DNA from: Pseudomonas sp. Q2-TVG4-2
GTDB taxonomy: Bacteria; Pseudomonadota; Gammaproteobacteria; Pseudomonadales; Pseudomonadaceae
Reading direction: 5' to 3'
NCBI RefSeq assembly: GCF_013620795.1
Contig: NZ_LGLW01000010.1
Coordinates: 1 to 64,000 of the forward strand
DNA length: 64,000 nucleotides
In this document: positions 25,047 through 35,257 of the stretch, in pieces
Numbering within the stretch: position 1 is the stretch's first letter
Layout: each line of letters starts with the position of its first letter
Program-made: the position numbers and the translations under genes
The notes under the pieces: model-generated
Database searches by the model: none
What the model was told of the DNA's origin: nothing
What the model saw: the letters and a program-made list of their open reading frames with translations, nothing else

Positions 25047-25059
25047 ACCGGGAAACAGA

Positions 25060-26100
25060 TCAGCGATTCATATCCTTCCGAGACTGCAACGCAGCGATGG
25101 CATCCACCGCCTCACGGATCAATGCCGGCCCCTTATAAATGAAACCGGTATACAGCTGCACCAGACTCGCCCCTGCCTCGATCTTTTCCGCCGCATTTCG
25201 CCCTTCCGTGATGCCGCCAACGGCGATGATGGGCAGGCGACCGGACAGCGTTTCAGCCAGTATCCTGACGGTATGAGTACTCTTCTCGCGCACCGGAGCA
25301 CCTGAAAGCCCTCCAGTTTCGTCGGCATGAGCAAGCCCCGCAACGCCTTCTCGCCCCAGCGTCGTGTTGGTCGCGATGATGGCGTCCATCCCGGCCTGGA
25401 AGACCGCCTCAGCAACTAACACGATTTCCTCATCAGTCATGTCCGGCGCGATCTTGATTGCCAACGGCACACGCTTGCCATGCAGCACTTCTAGATCTTC
25501 ACGGCGCTGACCGAGCGCGCCGAGCAACTGCTTGAGCGAGTCGCCGAATTGCAGACTGCGCAGCCCTGGGGTATTCGGCGAGCTGACGTTTACGGTGACA
25601 TAGCTCGCTTGGTGATAGACCTTGTCCAGGCACAATAGATAGTCATCTTGAGCACGCTCGACCGGCGTGTCGAAGTTCTTACCAATATTGATGCCCAGAA
25701 TGCCTTTGAAACGAGCCGCATCGACCCGCTCCAGCAGCGCATCCACGCCATGGTTGTTGAATCCCATGCGGTTGATGATGGCTTGGGCTTCGGGAAGGCG
25801 GAAGATGCGCGGTTTCGGATTACCTGGCTGTGGCCTGGGGGTCACTGTGCCTACTTCAACAAAGCCGAAACCCAACTGAGACATGCCGCAGATCGCCTCG
25901 CCGTTCTTATCCAGTCCGGCTGCCAAGCCCACCGGGTTGGCGAAATCCAGCCCCATCACCCGCACCGGCAAATTGGCTGGGGCCTTATTCAACATGGCGT
26001 TAAGTCCCAGACGGCCGCCCGCGCCGATTAGATCGAGCGACAGCTCATGGGAAGTCTCGGGCGTGAACTTGAACAGCAACTGGCGGGCCAGGTTATACAT
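25060..26100 (-). CDS. pyrD: Dihydroorotate dehydrogenase (quinone), class 2
   Basis: The 346-residue membrane-associated flavoprotein oxidises dihydroorotate to orotate in pyrimidine synthesis, passing electrons to quinone. Motifs: amphipathic N-terminal helix ([17 protein letters not shown]) for membrane contact, [20 protein letters not shown], catalytic-serine loop [25 protein letters not shown] and [12 protein letters not shown]. Length matches class 2 enzymes. It is a single gene with the DUF2835 gene upstream. Confidence 0.96.
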   Translation of the reverse strand: MYNLARQLLFKFTPETSHELSLDLIGAGGRLGLNAMLNKAPANLPVRVMGLDFANPVGLAAGLDKNGEAICGMSQLGFGFVEVGTVTPRPQPGNPKPRIFRLPEAQAIINRMGFNNHGVDALLERVDAARFKGILGINIGKNFDTPVERAQDDYLLCLDKVYHQASYVTVNVSSPNTPGLRSLQFGDSLKQLLGALGQRREDLEVLHGKRVPLAIKIAPDMTDEEIVLVAEAVFQAGMDAIIATNTTLGREGVAGLAHADETGGLSGAPVREKSTHTVRILAETLSGRLPIIAVGGITEGRNAAEKIEAGASLVQLYTGFIYKGPALIREAVDAIAALQSRKDMNR

Positions 26101-26206
26101 ACGCAGCCTAAATCCTGGAAAGTGTGGCGCGGGAGTATAGCAGGCAGGCGGTATGCTCAGAGGGTAGAGCCAAACCTTGTTGTCGTATCACTACGGATCG
26201 AAACCC

Positions 26207-26428
26207 CTAATCGAGCCGGCGCAATCGAATTAGCTTGCCCTCTTGAGAAAACTCCAATTCGAATGAACCAAACACGCCGGCCATTGTCAGAAAGGGTCGC
26301 AGATGATGTGCCGGCAAGCTGACGCTCGTCCCTTCCCGGCTCTTGATCAGGATACGATTGGCGCGCCCTTGATAAACCGCCAGCAGTTTTTCGGCGGGCA
26401 GCACGATATCCAGCACGAGGCTTGGCAT
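26207..26428 (-). CDS. DUF2835 family small protein
   Basis: The 73-residue protein has the pattern of the DUF2835 family found across pseudomonads: VLDIVLPAEKLLAVYQG at the start, LPAHHLRPFLT in the middle and a closing FELEFSQEGKLIRLRRL. It is predicted to be mostly beta. GAGGAG precedes the ATG. Function is unknown. The longer overlapping reading frame on the same strand (to 26441) is a different frame and is rejected. Confidence 0.82.
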   Translation of the reverse strand: MPSLVLDIVLPAEKLLAVYQGRANRILIKSREGTSVSLPAHHLRPFLTMAGVFGSFELEFSQEGKLIRLRRLD

Positions 26429-26595
26429 GGAGGCTCCTCAATGATCAGCACAGCGATTTTGCCATACCGACACTCTTCCAATGGCACACCGAAGGTGTCA
26501 AAAACTGTCATCTATGAACAAAAGCTCGGCAAACTCGGTGCACAGCACCGTCGGCTCTGCCACACTTCGACCCTTGCCCTACGCGTTCATCCACA

Positions 26596-27519
26596 ATGAT
26601 GAGCTTGCCCGAGCCGATGCCGCCCGTGACTTCCCGAATCGCCAGATTTGCCCAACGCCTTGGATTGAGCGGCAGATCGCCGCGCCAGATTCTTGAGCGC
26701 GCCAGTCAGATCCGCTTGCCCTTCGCTCCGCTCTCCGAGTCGACGCCAAGCATCTTCTGGCACGACGGGCCCTGCCTGCAGCGATTCGTCGACCTGCCCA
26801 GAAGCGCGCTTTCCGGTCCGATTCAGGAAGACAAAGCCAGAGCTCGCGCCGCCCTGACCCGGCTTGTGCGCCAGGAGCAAAGCAACCACTCAGCGCTCGA
26901 TCTACGGCAGATCGACGGCCTCGGAGGCCAGAGCGCCGATGGAACGACCTATCCGACATTCGAAGCCTTTGCCGCCACCCAGGCCTGCCGTCAGTTACGC
27001 GTAATCAGCTACAACGATTTCGTGCGGACCATCACTGCAGCCCTGCCCGATTTCCAGAGCCAGGCACTCATCGAGCTTCGCCAGGCCAGCTGGCTCGGCG
27101 AACGCATTTACTGGTCGGGCGAGCACCATGCAGAAGCCTTCGCCTGCGCCATCGCTTATGCCCGACTGCGTGGGCTTGAAGTAAACCTGCCCTGCGAGCT
27201 GATCGACTATCGACTCGACGCAGGTGGATTGCATGCTCTCGATAATGAATACCACGCCGTAACCATGCCGGCACAGGCCTGGGATGATCGTGAATTCATG
27301 AGTTTACTGCTCGATGCGAAGATTCCTTACGCGCGCTTGACGCTATTGCGCAACGCCAACAACTCCGAACTGCTCCTGCTGGACAAGCGACAGCCCGCTG
27401 CCAACGCCCTTGGCGAAGGTCTCAAGTTCGCCGGTGCACCGGACATGGTTCGCTACCTGCACGACCTGCCACAGATCACCCGATTCCGCCTCGGTAACCG
27501 GATGGCCTGCGCGGATTGA
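26596..27519 (+). CDS. Conserved hypothetical protein (possibly DUF6685)
   Basis: The 307-residue soluble protein has no motif I can tie to a reaction. Features: an Arg-rich N-terminus (RIARFAQRLGLSGRSPRQIL), SDGTTYP-like region at about 115, WLGERIYWSGEHHAEAFACA near 167-186 and a conserved-looking ALDNEYHAVTMP near 213-224. It may belong to DUF6685, but that is from memory. No strong ribosome-binding site precedes the first ATG; a start at 26617 (MPPVTSR) is possible. It converges on the bidirectional terminator at 27591. Confidence 0.65.
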   Translation: MMSLPEPMPPVTSRIARFAQRLGLSGRSPRQILERASQIRLPFAPLSESTPSIFWHDGPCLQRFVDLPRSALSGPIQEDKARARAALTRLVRQEQSNHSALDLRQIDGLGGQSADGTTYPTFEAFAATQACRQLRVISYNDFVRTITAALPDFQSQALIELRQASWLGERIYWSGEHHAEAFACAIAYARLRGLEVNLPCELIDYRLDAGGLHALDNEYHAVTMPAQAWDDREFMSLLLDAKIPYARLTLLRNANNSELLLLDKRQPAANALGEGLKFAGAPDMVRYLHDLPQITRFRLGNRMACAD

Positions 27520-27590
27520 TTCGGATCTGCCAGCTCGCATACCAACGGCCAACGGTGCGCATGCCTAGCAGCATAACCGACAGCTGAATG

Positions 27591-27622
27591 AAAAACGCCG
27601 GTGCAAAAGCACCGGCGTTTTT
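27591..27622. terminator. Bidirectional intrinsic terminator
   Basis: A perfect 14-bp stem AAAAACGCCGGTGC/GCACCGGCGTTTTT with an AAAA loop stands between two convergent genes and has A and T runs on both sides. It should stop transcription from both the conserved hypothetical gene and gdhB. Confidence 0.95.
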
Positions 27623-27663
27623 CAATCCGCAGCCGCCAGAGTTACCCGGCGGCCGATCCCGCA

Positions 27664-30600
27664 CTAACGCCGTGCGCTGTCCAGCGCCAGATCCTGGAGC
27701 TCGCGCCCGGCGACGGCGTACATCGCATAATCGACGCTGCTGGCACTGCGCAACTCGACCAGCATCCGACGCCACCGCTCGACCTGATATTCCCGTTGTT
27801 CCAGCCAAAGCTGAACCCGAGCATCCAGATCTTCAGGTGCGTCGCTCATCTGCAGCACCGACACGGTGATAGCACGCTGCTGGCCGTCGAGGTCGTCACG
27901 GAAGCTCTCCCGCGCCAGCGCCTGCCAGTTATTCTCGACCGGAAGCCCGGTGATCAGTTGCAGATACCAAGGCAGCTCCAGCGCCCCGCCAACGGCGAAA
28001 TAAGCCGCGGCCACTTCAGCCGGTGGCTGACCGGTTTCATCTGCCGCTTCGAGAATCGGCAACAGCGTGTACAGGTGATTGGTGCCCGCCACCATTCGCG
28101 CCAGCAGCTCGGGAACGCCTGCCTCGGTGTAACGTTCGTAACGGGCCTGCCAGAGCTCCCGCGTACCACCTTGCAGCAGCGCATCGAGTTTCAAACCAAG
28201 TGCCGCAACACGCGGCCCGAAATGCCCGACATCACGCGCCGCGTCCAGTTCGTTACGTCGGTTACGCAGGAACCAGCGAGTCGCGCGGCGGCCCAGCCTC
28301 ATAAGCTCTTCCATGAGATTGAGCTGCAATTGCGCCGGCACTTTGTAATCCAGCGCCTCGATCTGGCGGAACCAATGCGGCAGGTGGAACACATCGCGAA
28401 CGATCACATAGGCGCCGGCAACGTTCGCAGCGCTCACGCCTGTGGCCTCTCGGAGCCGCTGGACGAAGGTCAGGCCCATGTTGTTGATCAGGTCGTTGGC
28501 AATCTGCGTACTGACGATCTCGCGCTTGAGGCGATGTTGCAGCATCGCCTCGCGATACTGCTCGGCCAACAGCTGTGGGAACGCGCTTTCCATTTCCCGC
28601 GCGAGGTAGGCATCGTCCGGCACGCGGGATTGCAGCAGCGCTTCTTTCAGATCGATCTTGCTGTACGAGATCAAAACCGATAGCTCTGCGCGCGTCAGGC
28701 CCTTGCCCAGGTTCGCGCGCTCGGCCAAGGCTTCGTCGCTGGGCAGGAACTCGAGGGCGCGATCCAGCAGCCCATCGGACTCGAGCGCGTTAATCAGGCG
28801 CTTGTACTCCCCTCCGCCCTCGCGAGCTCGGTGCTCCGCCTGCGACAGCGCCTGGGTCTGCTTGTAGTTGTCATGCAGCACCAGCTCGGCTACCGCGTCG
28901 GTCATCTCAAACAGCAACTGATTGCGCTGCTTGCCCGTCATGTCGCCGGCACCCACGATCTCGTTGAGCAGGATCTTGATGTTCACTTCATGATCGGAGC
29001 AGTTGACCCCGCCGGCGTTATCGATGAAATCGGTATTCGCCGCACCGCCATGCAGACAGTATTCGACCCGGCCCAGCTGGGTGATCCCAAGATTACCGCC
29101 CTCGCCGATTACCTTCGCCCGTACTTCGTTGCCATTGACGCGCAGCACGTCGTTGGCCTTATCTCCCGCATCCGCATGGCTCTCCAGGCTGCTCTTGACG
29201 TAGGTGCCGATGCCGCCGTTCCAGAGCAAATCCACCGGAGCCTTGAGCAACGCATGGATCAGCTCGGCTGGGGTGAGCTGGTCCGCTTCGATATCGAACC
29301 GAGCCTTCATCTGCGGGGTGATCTCGATGCGTTTGGCCGAGCGAGAGAAGACTCCACCACCGGCGGAGATCAGAGAAGCATCGTAGTCGGCCCAGGATGA
29401 GCGCGGCAGATCGAATAAACGTTTACGCTCGATGAAGCTGCGCGCTGCATCCGGGTCAGGGTCGATGAAAATGTGCAAGTGGTTAAACGCGGCCACCAGC
29501 TGAAGGGTTTCGGACATCAGCAAGCCATTACCGAAGACATCACCGGCCATGTCACCGATGCCGATCACGCTGACATGGTCGCGCTGAACGTCTATGCCGC
29601 GTTCGCGGAAGTGGCGCTGCACCGAGACCCAGGCGCCCTTGGCGGTAATGCCCATCTTCTTATGGTCGTAACCCGCAGAGCCACCGGAGGCAAACGCATC
29701 ACCCAACCAAAAGTCGTACTCGGCGGCGATGCCGTTGGCGATGTCGGAGAAGGTCGCGGTGCCCTTGTCGGCGGCCACCACAAGGTAAGGATCGTCTTCG
29801 TCGTAGCGCAGCACATTGACCGGCGGAACGACCTTGCCATCCTTCAGGTTATCGGTGATATCCAGCAACCCGCTGATGAATATCCGGTAGCACGCGATGC
29901 CCTCGGCCAGTACCTCATCACGCGAACCGCTGGTCGGCAGCCGACGCGGTACGAAGCCGCCCTTGGCACCGCCGGGTACGATGATGGCGTTTTTCACTTG
30001 CTGAGCCTTCACCAGGCCCAGCACTTCGGTGCGGTAATCCTCTTCACGATCAGACCAGCGCAGCCCGCCGCGCGCCACCTTGCCGCCACGCAAATGCACG
30101 CCTTCGACCCGAGGTGAGTAGACGAAAATCTCAAACTTAGGGGCCGGGCGCGGCATTTCCGGGATCGACCGCGGATCGAGCTTGAAGCTGAAATAACTCT
30201 TCGGTTTGCCGCTGGCGTCGGCCTGGTAGAAGTTGGTCCGCAGCGTCGCCTTGATCAGCGCGAGATAGCGCCGCAGGATGCGGTCCTCGTTGAGCACTGC
30301 GACATCATCCAGAGCCGCAATGATCGCCTGCTCGAGCCGCGCCTGCTTGTCCGCCAAATCTTCTTCGCCGAGCTTGCGCGCCAGATAGAAGCGCGTTTTA
30401 AACAGGCGCACCAGCTCGCGGGCAATATCGGTGTGGTTGAGCAGTGCGCTGGCGATGTAGCCCAGGTCGAAGCCCACACGAATCTGCTTGAGATAGCGAC
30501 CGTACGCCCTCAATAACGCTACTTCGCGCCAGGTCAGTCCTGCGGTCAATACCAATCGGTTGAAGGCGTCGTTTTCCGCCTGACCGTTATGGATGTGAAT

Positions 30601-32520
30601 AAACGCATCCTGCAACGGCTCGTTGATTTCCATCAGATCGATTTCGAGACCTTCGGCATAGGTGAAGGCGAAATCATGAATCCAGTATTCGCGCCCGTCC
30701 TTGTGCCGCAGGTGGAACGGAAACTCCCCGAGCACGCGCAAGCCGAGGTTCTCCAGGATAGGCAGCATGTCCGATAAGGGCAGCGGCGTATTCAAGTGAT
30801 ACAGCTTGCAGTGCAGGCGATTTTCAGCCGCCGTGATCGGCTGATAAAAACTCATCACCAACGGCCGATCTTCGCTCAGGCTGAGCACATGTTGCATGTC
30901 CACCGCGGCCGAATGCGGGGCGAAACGTTCGCGGTAGCCGGCCGGGAACCCCTTGGGGAAGTCGGCGAGGATGCCGGTGCCCTGGGCTTCACCAAAGCGT
31001 TCGATTACTACGCTGGAATAGTCATCCTGCCAAGTTCGACAAGCCTGCACGACTTCCCGCTCCAGCTGCACCGGATCGAATTGCACCTGCTTGTTCGGAT
31101 CCAGACGCAACAGGAACTGCACGCGAATCAGTACGGATTCGGAGAAGTAAGTGGAAAACTCGCAGTCGCTGGCTTCCAGCCGATCGACCAAGACCTGCTG
31201 AATCCGCAACCGCGTCTCGGTCGAATAGCTGTCGCGCGGGACGTAGGCCAAGCAATAGCAGAAGCGGCCATAAGGATCGATGCGCAGAAACAGCCGCAGC
31301 TTGTTGCGCTCCTGGATTTGCACAATGGCGATCGCGGTATCGAAAAGCTGATCGATCGTCATCTGGAACAACTCGTCGCGCGGCAGCACTTCGAGCACCT
31401 GAATCAGTTCCTTGGCCAGGTGCGCCGAGTCTTCGAAATGGGAGCGTTCCACAACCTCCGCAACCTTGCTGCGGATGTACGGGATTCGACGCACGCTCTG
31501 GGTATAGACGGAGGATGTGAACAGACCGAGAAAGCGACATTCCTTGACCACATGCCCCTGTTCGTCGAATTCGCGGATGGAGACGAAATCGGGATAGGCC
31601 GGCCGATGAACCCTACTGGGTGTCGCCGCCTTGGCGAACGACAGCAGCAGAGGCTGACGCAGGTAGGCCAGTGCCGGCGGCATGATCAGCTGGTCACTTT
31701 CTTCGAGCCCGGTACGCAACGTGCGCGATAACCCCAGCAGTGATGACTCGTCATAGACGATGCGGCCACCCTCACCTTGATCCACCACCGTGAATTCCTC
31801 ATAGCCGAGGAACGTGAAGTGATCGTCGGCGAGCCAACGCATGAAATCCATGATTTCAGCCAGTTGCCCCTCACTGGCTTGGGCGTGCTGCTGTGAAGCG
31901 CTCAGCCGAGCATGATGCTCCTCGGCCTTGGCTTTCATCGATGGGAAATCATTCACGGTGATTCGCACATCGGCGAGCACGCCATGCAGCGACAGCTCCA
32001 GCTCGCGCAAGGCAGCGGCACTGGCGCAGCGGTCTATCTCGACGAAAATCAACGACTCGGCGCTGCTATCCTCCGCGGCGATTCCTTTAGGCAGGAGCTC
32101 GAGCAGGCTGCCATCGGCGTCCCGGCGAACTTGCAATACACTGTTCTGCAACGTGTGGATCGCGTAGCCGCGACGGGTCAGCTCCATCCGGACCGAATCG
32201 ACCAGGAACGGCATATCCGGATGCAACACCTCGACCACGCTATGGGTCGATTGCCACCCGTGCTTCTCATAGTCAGGATTGAATACGTGAACTTCCGGAC
32301 TGCCCGGATCGAAACGCTCCAGCAGGCGCCAACTGGCCAGTGTCGAGCCGACCAGATCGGTCATGCGTCGCTGGGTAAGCTCGGGTAGCGCGACAATTCC
32401 GAAGAATTGCTCGGCGAAAAGTCCCACTTGTGGCAGGAGTTTCTCGTCGACATGCTGCGCCAGGGCCACTTGCAGTTGTTGCTGAAAGTCGGCTTTGCTG
32501 GCAGCTGTAAAGAACGCCAT
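27664..32520 (-). CDS. gdhB: NAD-specific glutamate dehydrogenase, large (180 kDa) type
   Basis: At 1618 residues this is the L-180 class of NAD-dependent glutamate dehydrogenase, which converts glutamate to 2-oxoglutarate and ammonia, usually in catabolism of arginine and glutamate. The long N-terminal regulatory part (1 to about 700) precedes the catalytic region, with YSPRVEGVHLRGGKVARGGL, the active-site lysine segment GGAKGGFVPRR, GIGDMAGDVFGNG and nucleotide-binding GEGGNLGITQ. The C-terminal helical domain closes the protein. GGAGCG precedes the ATG. It is a single gene. Many long antisense frames inside it are codon-bias shadows. Confidence 0.95.
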   Translation of the reverse strand: MAFFTAASKADFQQQLQVALAQHVDEKLLPQVGLFAEQFFGIVALPELTQRRMTDLVGSTLASWRLLERFDPGSPEVHVFNPDYEKHGWQSTHSVVEVLHPDMPFLVDSVRMELTRRGYAIHTLQNSVLQVRRDADGSLLELLPKGIAAEDSSAESLIFVEIDRCASAAALRELELSLHGVLADVRITVNDFPSMKAKAEEHHARLSASQQHAQASEGQLAEIMDFMRWLADDHFTFLGYEEFTVVDQGEGGRIVYDESSLLGLSRTLRTGLEESDQLIMPPALAYLRQPLLLSFAKAATPSRVHRPAYPDFVSIREFDEQGHVVKECRFLGLFTSSVYTQSVRRIPYIRSKVAEVVERSHFEDSAHLAKELIQVLEVLPRDELFQMTIDQLFDTAIAIVQIQERNKLRLFLRIDPYGRFCYCLAYVPRDSYSTETRLRIQQVLVDRLEASDCEFSTYFSESVLIRVQFLLRLDPNKQVQFDPVQLEREVVQACRTWQDDYSSVVIERFGEAQGTGILADFPKGFPAGYRERFAPHSAAVDMQHVLSLSEDRPLVMSFYQPITAAENRLHCKLYHLNTPLPLSDMLPILENLGLRVLGEFPFHLRHKDGREYWIHDFAFTYAEGLEIDLMEINEPLQDAFIHIHNGQAENDAFNRLVLTAGLTWREVALLRAYGRYLKQIRVGFDLGYIASALLNHTDIARELVRLFKTRFYLARKLGEEDLADKQARLEQAIIAALDDVAVLNEDRILRRYLALIKATLRTNFYQADASGKPKSYFSFKLDPRSIPEMPRPAPKFEIFVYSPRVEGVHLRGGKVARGGLRWSDREEDYRTEVLGLVKAQQVKNAIIVPGGAKGGFVPRRLPTSGSRDEVLAEGIACYRIFISGLLDITDNLKDGKVVPPVNVLRYDEDDPYLVVAADKGTATFSDIANGIAAEYDFWLGDAFASGGSAGYDHKKMGITAKGAWVSVQRHFRERGIDVQRDHVSVIGIGDMAGDVFGNGLLMSETLQLVAAFNHLHIFIDPDPDAARSFIERKRLFDLPRSSWADYDASLISAGGGVFSRSAKRIEITPQMKARFDIEADQLTPAELIHALLKAPVDLLWNGGIGTYVKSSLESHADAGDKANDVLRVNGNEVRAKVIGEGGNLGITQLGRVEYCLHGGAANTDFIDNAGGVNCSDHEVNIKILLNEIVGAGDMTGKQRNQLLFEMTDAVAELVLHDNYKQTQALSQAEHRAREGGGEYKRLINALESDGLLDRALEFLPSDEALAERANLGKGLTRAELSVLISYSKIDLKEALLQSRVPDDAYLAREMESAFPQLLAEQYREAMLQHRLKREIVSTQIANDLINNMGLTFVQRLREATGVSAANVAGAYVIVRDVFHLPHWFRQIEALDYKVPAQLQLNLMEELMRLGRRATRWFLRNRRNELDAARDVGHFGPRVAALGLKLDALLQGGTRELWQARYERYTEAGVPELLARMVAGTNHLYTLLPILEAADETGQPPAEVAAAYFAVGGALELPWYLQLITGLPVENNWQALARESFRDDLDGQQRAITVSVLQMSDAPEDLDARVQLWLEQREYQVERWRRMLVELRSASSVDYAMYAVAGRELQDLALDSARR

Positions 32521-32844
32521 TTGTTCGCTCCATTCTGGCTTGGGATTCGACTAGGGCAGTCGGGGGACCTGACCGGCCCCGCAACGTTTAAGTTCAACGT
32601 TAGTTCAGCAGGCAGGGATTGCATCAACGCGGCCCTACCCTTGTCTGGCGACGCCAGTTACTGAGCCGTCACATTTAAATTCTTGCAACGTGACGGCGAC
32701 GCATCCACCCCGCTCTGATGCGTCATCAGCATCCCTTCGGCGTGATGAAGTTGCCGAACCGCGCATAGCCTGTCGCTCGGCAAATGAATTAAAGTCGTGA
32801 CTGTCGAGCGCCCGCCCAGACACGCCCCTCAGAAGAGCTCAGCG
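32521..32844. other. Divergent intergenic region gdhB-moxR
   Basis: This 324-base region separates two divergent transcription units and must hold both promoters. It includes a GAACGTTAGTTC-like near-palindrome around 32590-32607 (AACGTT occurs twice nearby). No gene was found. Confidence 0.4.
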
Positions 32845-33804
32845 ATGGACCACCGTGAAGCAATAGTCGCGTTGCGACAGTTTCTTTCAACCCAGATTCT
32901 TGGCCAGGAACGGCTGATCGAGCGACTGCTGATTGCGTTGCTGGCCGACGGTCATTTGCTCGTTGAAGGCGCCCCGGGCCTGGCTAAGACCCGAGCGATC
33001 AAGGAGCTGGCCGGTGGCATCGAGGCCGAATTCCACCGCATCCAGTTCACGCCAGACCTGCTGCCGGCCGATATTACTGGCACGGAGATCTACCGCCCGG
33101 AAACCGGCAGCTTCGTCTTTCAGCAGGGCCCAATCTTTCATAACCTGGTGTTAGCCGACGAGATCAACCGCGCCCCAGCGAAAGTCCAATCGGCGCTGCT
33201 CGAAGCCATGGCTGAGCGCCAGGTCAGCGTCGGTCGCAGCACTTATGACCTGTCGCCGCTGTTTCTGGTGATGGCCACCCAGAACCCCATCGAGCAAGAA
33301 GGCACCTACCCCTTGCCCGAAGCACAGCTCGATCGCTTTCTGTTGCACGTAAAGCTGGGGTTCCCCGATGCCTCCGTGGAGCGGCGCATTCTTCAGCAGG
33401 CCCGTGGCGAGGCCATCCACGGCGAGACCCCGCCGGATCATCGCGTCTCACAGCAAGCCATCTTCGCTGCGCGCAAGGAAATCCTCGGTCTGTACATGGC
33501 CGATGCAGTAGAGGAATACTTGGTGCAGCTGGTCATGGCGACCCGCACACCGGCCAAGTTTGATGCCGAGCTGGCCGGCTGGATCGCCTACGGCGCCAGT
33601 CCTCGTGGTTCGATCTCGCTGGACCGCTGTGCCCGCGCCCACGCCTGGTTGGCGGGGCGAGATTTCGTGAGCCCGGAGGACATTCAGGCCATGCTGTTCG
33701 ACGTGCTGCGTCATCGCCTGATTCTTTCGTTCGAAGCGGAAGCCGCTGGCATTGATCAAGACCGAGTGCTGCAACGCATCCTCGACGTGGTGGCGGTGGC
33801 CTGA
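32845..33804 (+). CDS. MoxR-type AAA+ ATPase
   Basis: The 319-residue AAA+ chaperone-like ATPase of the MoxR/RavA class has Walker A in GAPGLAKTR, Walker B in LADEINRAP (NLVLADEINR), sensor 1 in ATQNPIEQEGTYPLPEAQLDRF and sensor 2-type arginines in ASPRGSISLDRCARA. Such proteins work with VWA-domain partners on metal insertion or envelope complex assembly. The ATG at 32845 is 16 codons into the longest frame and follows AGAAGAG. It starts a six-gene operon with one-base or four-base overlaps. Confidence 0.9.
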   Translation: MDHREAIVALRQFLSTQILGQERLIERLLIALLADGHLLVEGAPGLAKTRAIKELAGGIEAEFHRIQFTPDLLPADITGTEIYRPETGSFVFQQGPIFHNLVLADEINRAPAKVQSALLEAMAERQVSVGRSTYDLSPLFLVMATQNPIEQEGTYPLPEAQLDRFLLHVKLGFPDASVERRILQQARGEAIHGETPPDHRVSQQAIFAARKEILGLYMADAVEEYLVQLVMATRTPAKFDAELAGWIAYGASPRGSISLDRCARAHAWLAGRDFVSPEDIQAMLFDVLRHRLILSFEAEAAGIDQDRVLQRILDVVAVA

Positions 33805-34772
33805 TGCAACCCTCCCCATCGGCCAGCGGCCATGAGCCCTCCTCGCCGGGCGCAGGGATTCACGTGAGCCTGGCCGAACTGATCGACATCCGTCATCGGG
33901 TCAGAGAGGTGCCCTTGTTCTCCAGTCCGCACCGTCGCAGCCCGTTGGTTGGCCTGCATCACTCCAAGCTTCGCGGGCGCGGAGTGGATTTCGATCAGGT
34001 ACGGATTTACCAGGCCGGCGATGACGTCCGCACCATCGACTGGCGGGTGACGGCGCGTACCCAGGAACCCCACACCAAGCTGTTCCACGAGGAGCGCGAA
34101 CGTCCCATCTATATTCTCGTAGAGCAAAGCCCGCGGCTGTTCTTCGGCAGTGGACTGGCCTTCAAATCCGTGCTTGCCGCTCAGGCTGCCAGCTTGGTCG
34201 GCTGGGCCTCGCTGAGCCACAACGACCGCGTCGGCGGCCTGGTCTTCGGACACGGTGAACATCACGAGATCAAACCCCGCCGCAGCAAGCAAAGCTTGCT
34301 GCAGTTGCTTGACCGCCTGACCCGCGCCAATGCCGGGCTGAACGCCGATCAGAACAACGATCCGGATGCCTTCGGCCTGGCCTTGAGACGCGCCCGCGAA
34401 GTGCTGCGCCCCGGCAGCCTGGCAGTAATCATCTGTGACGAGCGCGCGCTGAGCGATGCAGCCGAACAGCAGCTAACCCTGCTTGCCCGCCACGTCGACC
34501 TGTTACTGGTCCCGGTTTTCGACCCCCTCGATCACGCCTTGCCTGCTGCCGGTCTGCTGCGCTTTGCCCAGTTCGGCGCGCGACTGGAGCTGGACAGCCA
34601 CGATGCAGCCATCCGCAAGGCCTACCGCCTCCAGGGAGAAGCCCGCACGGTTCGGTGGCGGCGGTTGGCCGATCGCCTGCGATTGCCGCTGATGCCACTG
34701 GATACCCAACGGGATCTGATCGACCAGCTGCGTGAACACCTCAGCGTGCAGCATCCCGGAGCGCACCGATGA
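33804..34772 (+). CDS. DUF58 domain protein
   Basis: The 322-residue protein carries the DUF58 core (HSKLRGRGVDFDQVRIYQAG then DDVRTIDWRVTARTQEPHTK) near residues 55-95, the standard partner of MoxR ATPases. A VWA-like fold follows, with degenerate metal site (LVEQSPRLFFG). Its ATG shares one base with the moxR stop (TGATG), so the two are translationally coupled. It is likely cytoplasmic; precise role unknown. Confidence 0.88.
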   Translation: MQPSPSASGHEPSSPGAGIHVSLAELIDIRHRVREVPLFSSPHRRSPLVGLHHSKLRGRGVDFDQVRIYQAGDDVRTIDWRVTARTQEPHTKLFHEERERPIYILVEQSPRLFFGSGLAFKSVLAAQAASLVGWASLSHNDRVGGLVFGHGEHHEIKPRRSKQSLLQLLDRLTRANAGLNADQNNDPDAFGLALRRAREVLRPGSLAVIICDERALSDAAEQQLTLLARHVDLLLVPVFDPLDHALPAAGLLRFAQFGARLELDSHDAAIRKAYRLQGEARTVRWRRLADRLRLPLMPLDTQRDLIDQLREHLSVQHPGAHR

Positions 34773-35257
34773 GCTCCCTCGATCAGCTCGAGCCCCTCAT
34801 CGCCCCCGCCCCCATAAGCGGATGGCCGCCAGCGCCCGGCTGGTGGTTCCTGGCCGCGCTGATTCTCAGCATTTTTCTACTGCTGCGTTTGCGTCCCTGG
34901 CAGCGACAGCGAGCCAGAATCGAAACCGAAGTGGCGATCGACCCTCAGCGACAGACCGCACTGGACGAAGTCGCCCGGCTAAACAGACCCTACGGGGGGC
35001 AACCGGCCAACCAGTGGCTGCAACAACTCAATGCGGTGCTCAAGCGCCTCTGTCGCACCCGCTATCCAGACGATCATCCGCACACGCTCAGCGGCCGCGC
35101 CTGGCTGGCGTTTCTCGACAACCGCTGTCCGGCAGCCGGCTTGACACGCTGGATGGTGCTTGTCGAAGGGGTCTACCGCGCCGAATGCCGACTGGATGAC
35201 AAGGCCATTCAGGGTCTGGAGCACGCAGTGCAGACCTGGATTCGCAAGCATGTTTGA
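34769..35257 (+). CDS. DUF4381 family membrane protein
   Basis: The 162-residue protein has one membrane helix (WWFLAALILSIFLLLRL, about residues 26-43) and a cytoplasmic or periplasmic helical domain with LNAVLKRLCRTRYPDDHPHTLSGRAWLAFLD. This matches DUF4381, always found between the DUF58 gene and the VWA genes of these operons. It overlaps both neighbours (ATGA at the front, eight bases at the end). Confidence 0.85.
   Translation: MSSLDQLEPLIAPAPISGWPPAPGWWFLAALILSIFLLLRLRPWQRQRARIETEVAIDPQRQTALDEVARLNRPYGGQPANQWLQQLNAVLKRLCRTRYPDDHPHTLSGRAWLAFLDNRCPAAGLTRWMVLVEGVYRAECRLDDKAIQGLEHAVQTWIRKHV

Noticed and set aside
25010-25050. Strong intrinsic terminator between rmf and pyrD
   Set aside because: The hairpin is stable but lacks a T run on either strand, so it is recorded only as a hairpin or weak terminator.
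27601-28683. Long plus-strand frame (360 codons) opposite gdhB
   Set aside because: It lies wholly antisense to a strongly supported gdhB gene, its sequence has no domain, and high-GC codon bias routinely creates such open antisense frames. The same applies to frames at 28831-29400, 29473-30117, 30796-31731 and 31912-32388.
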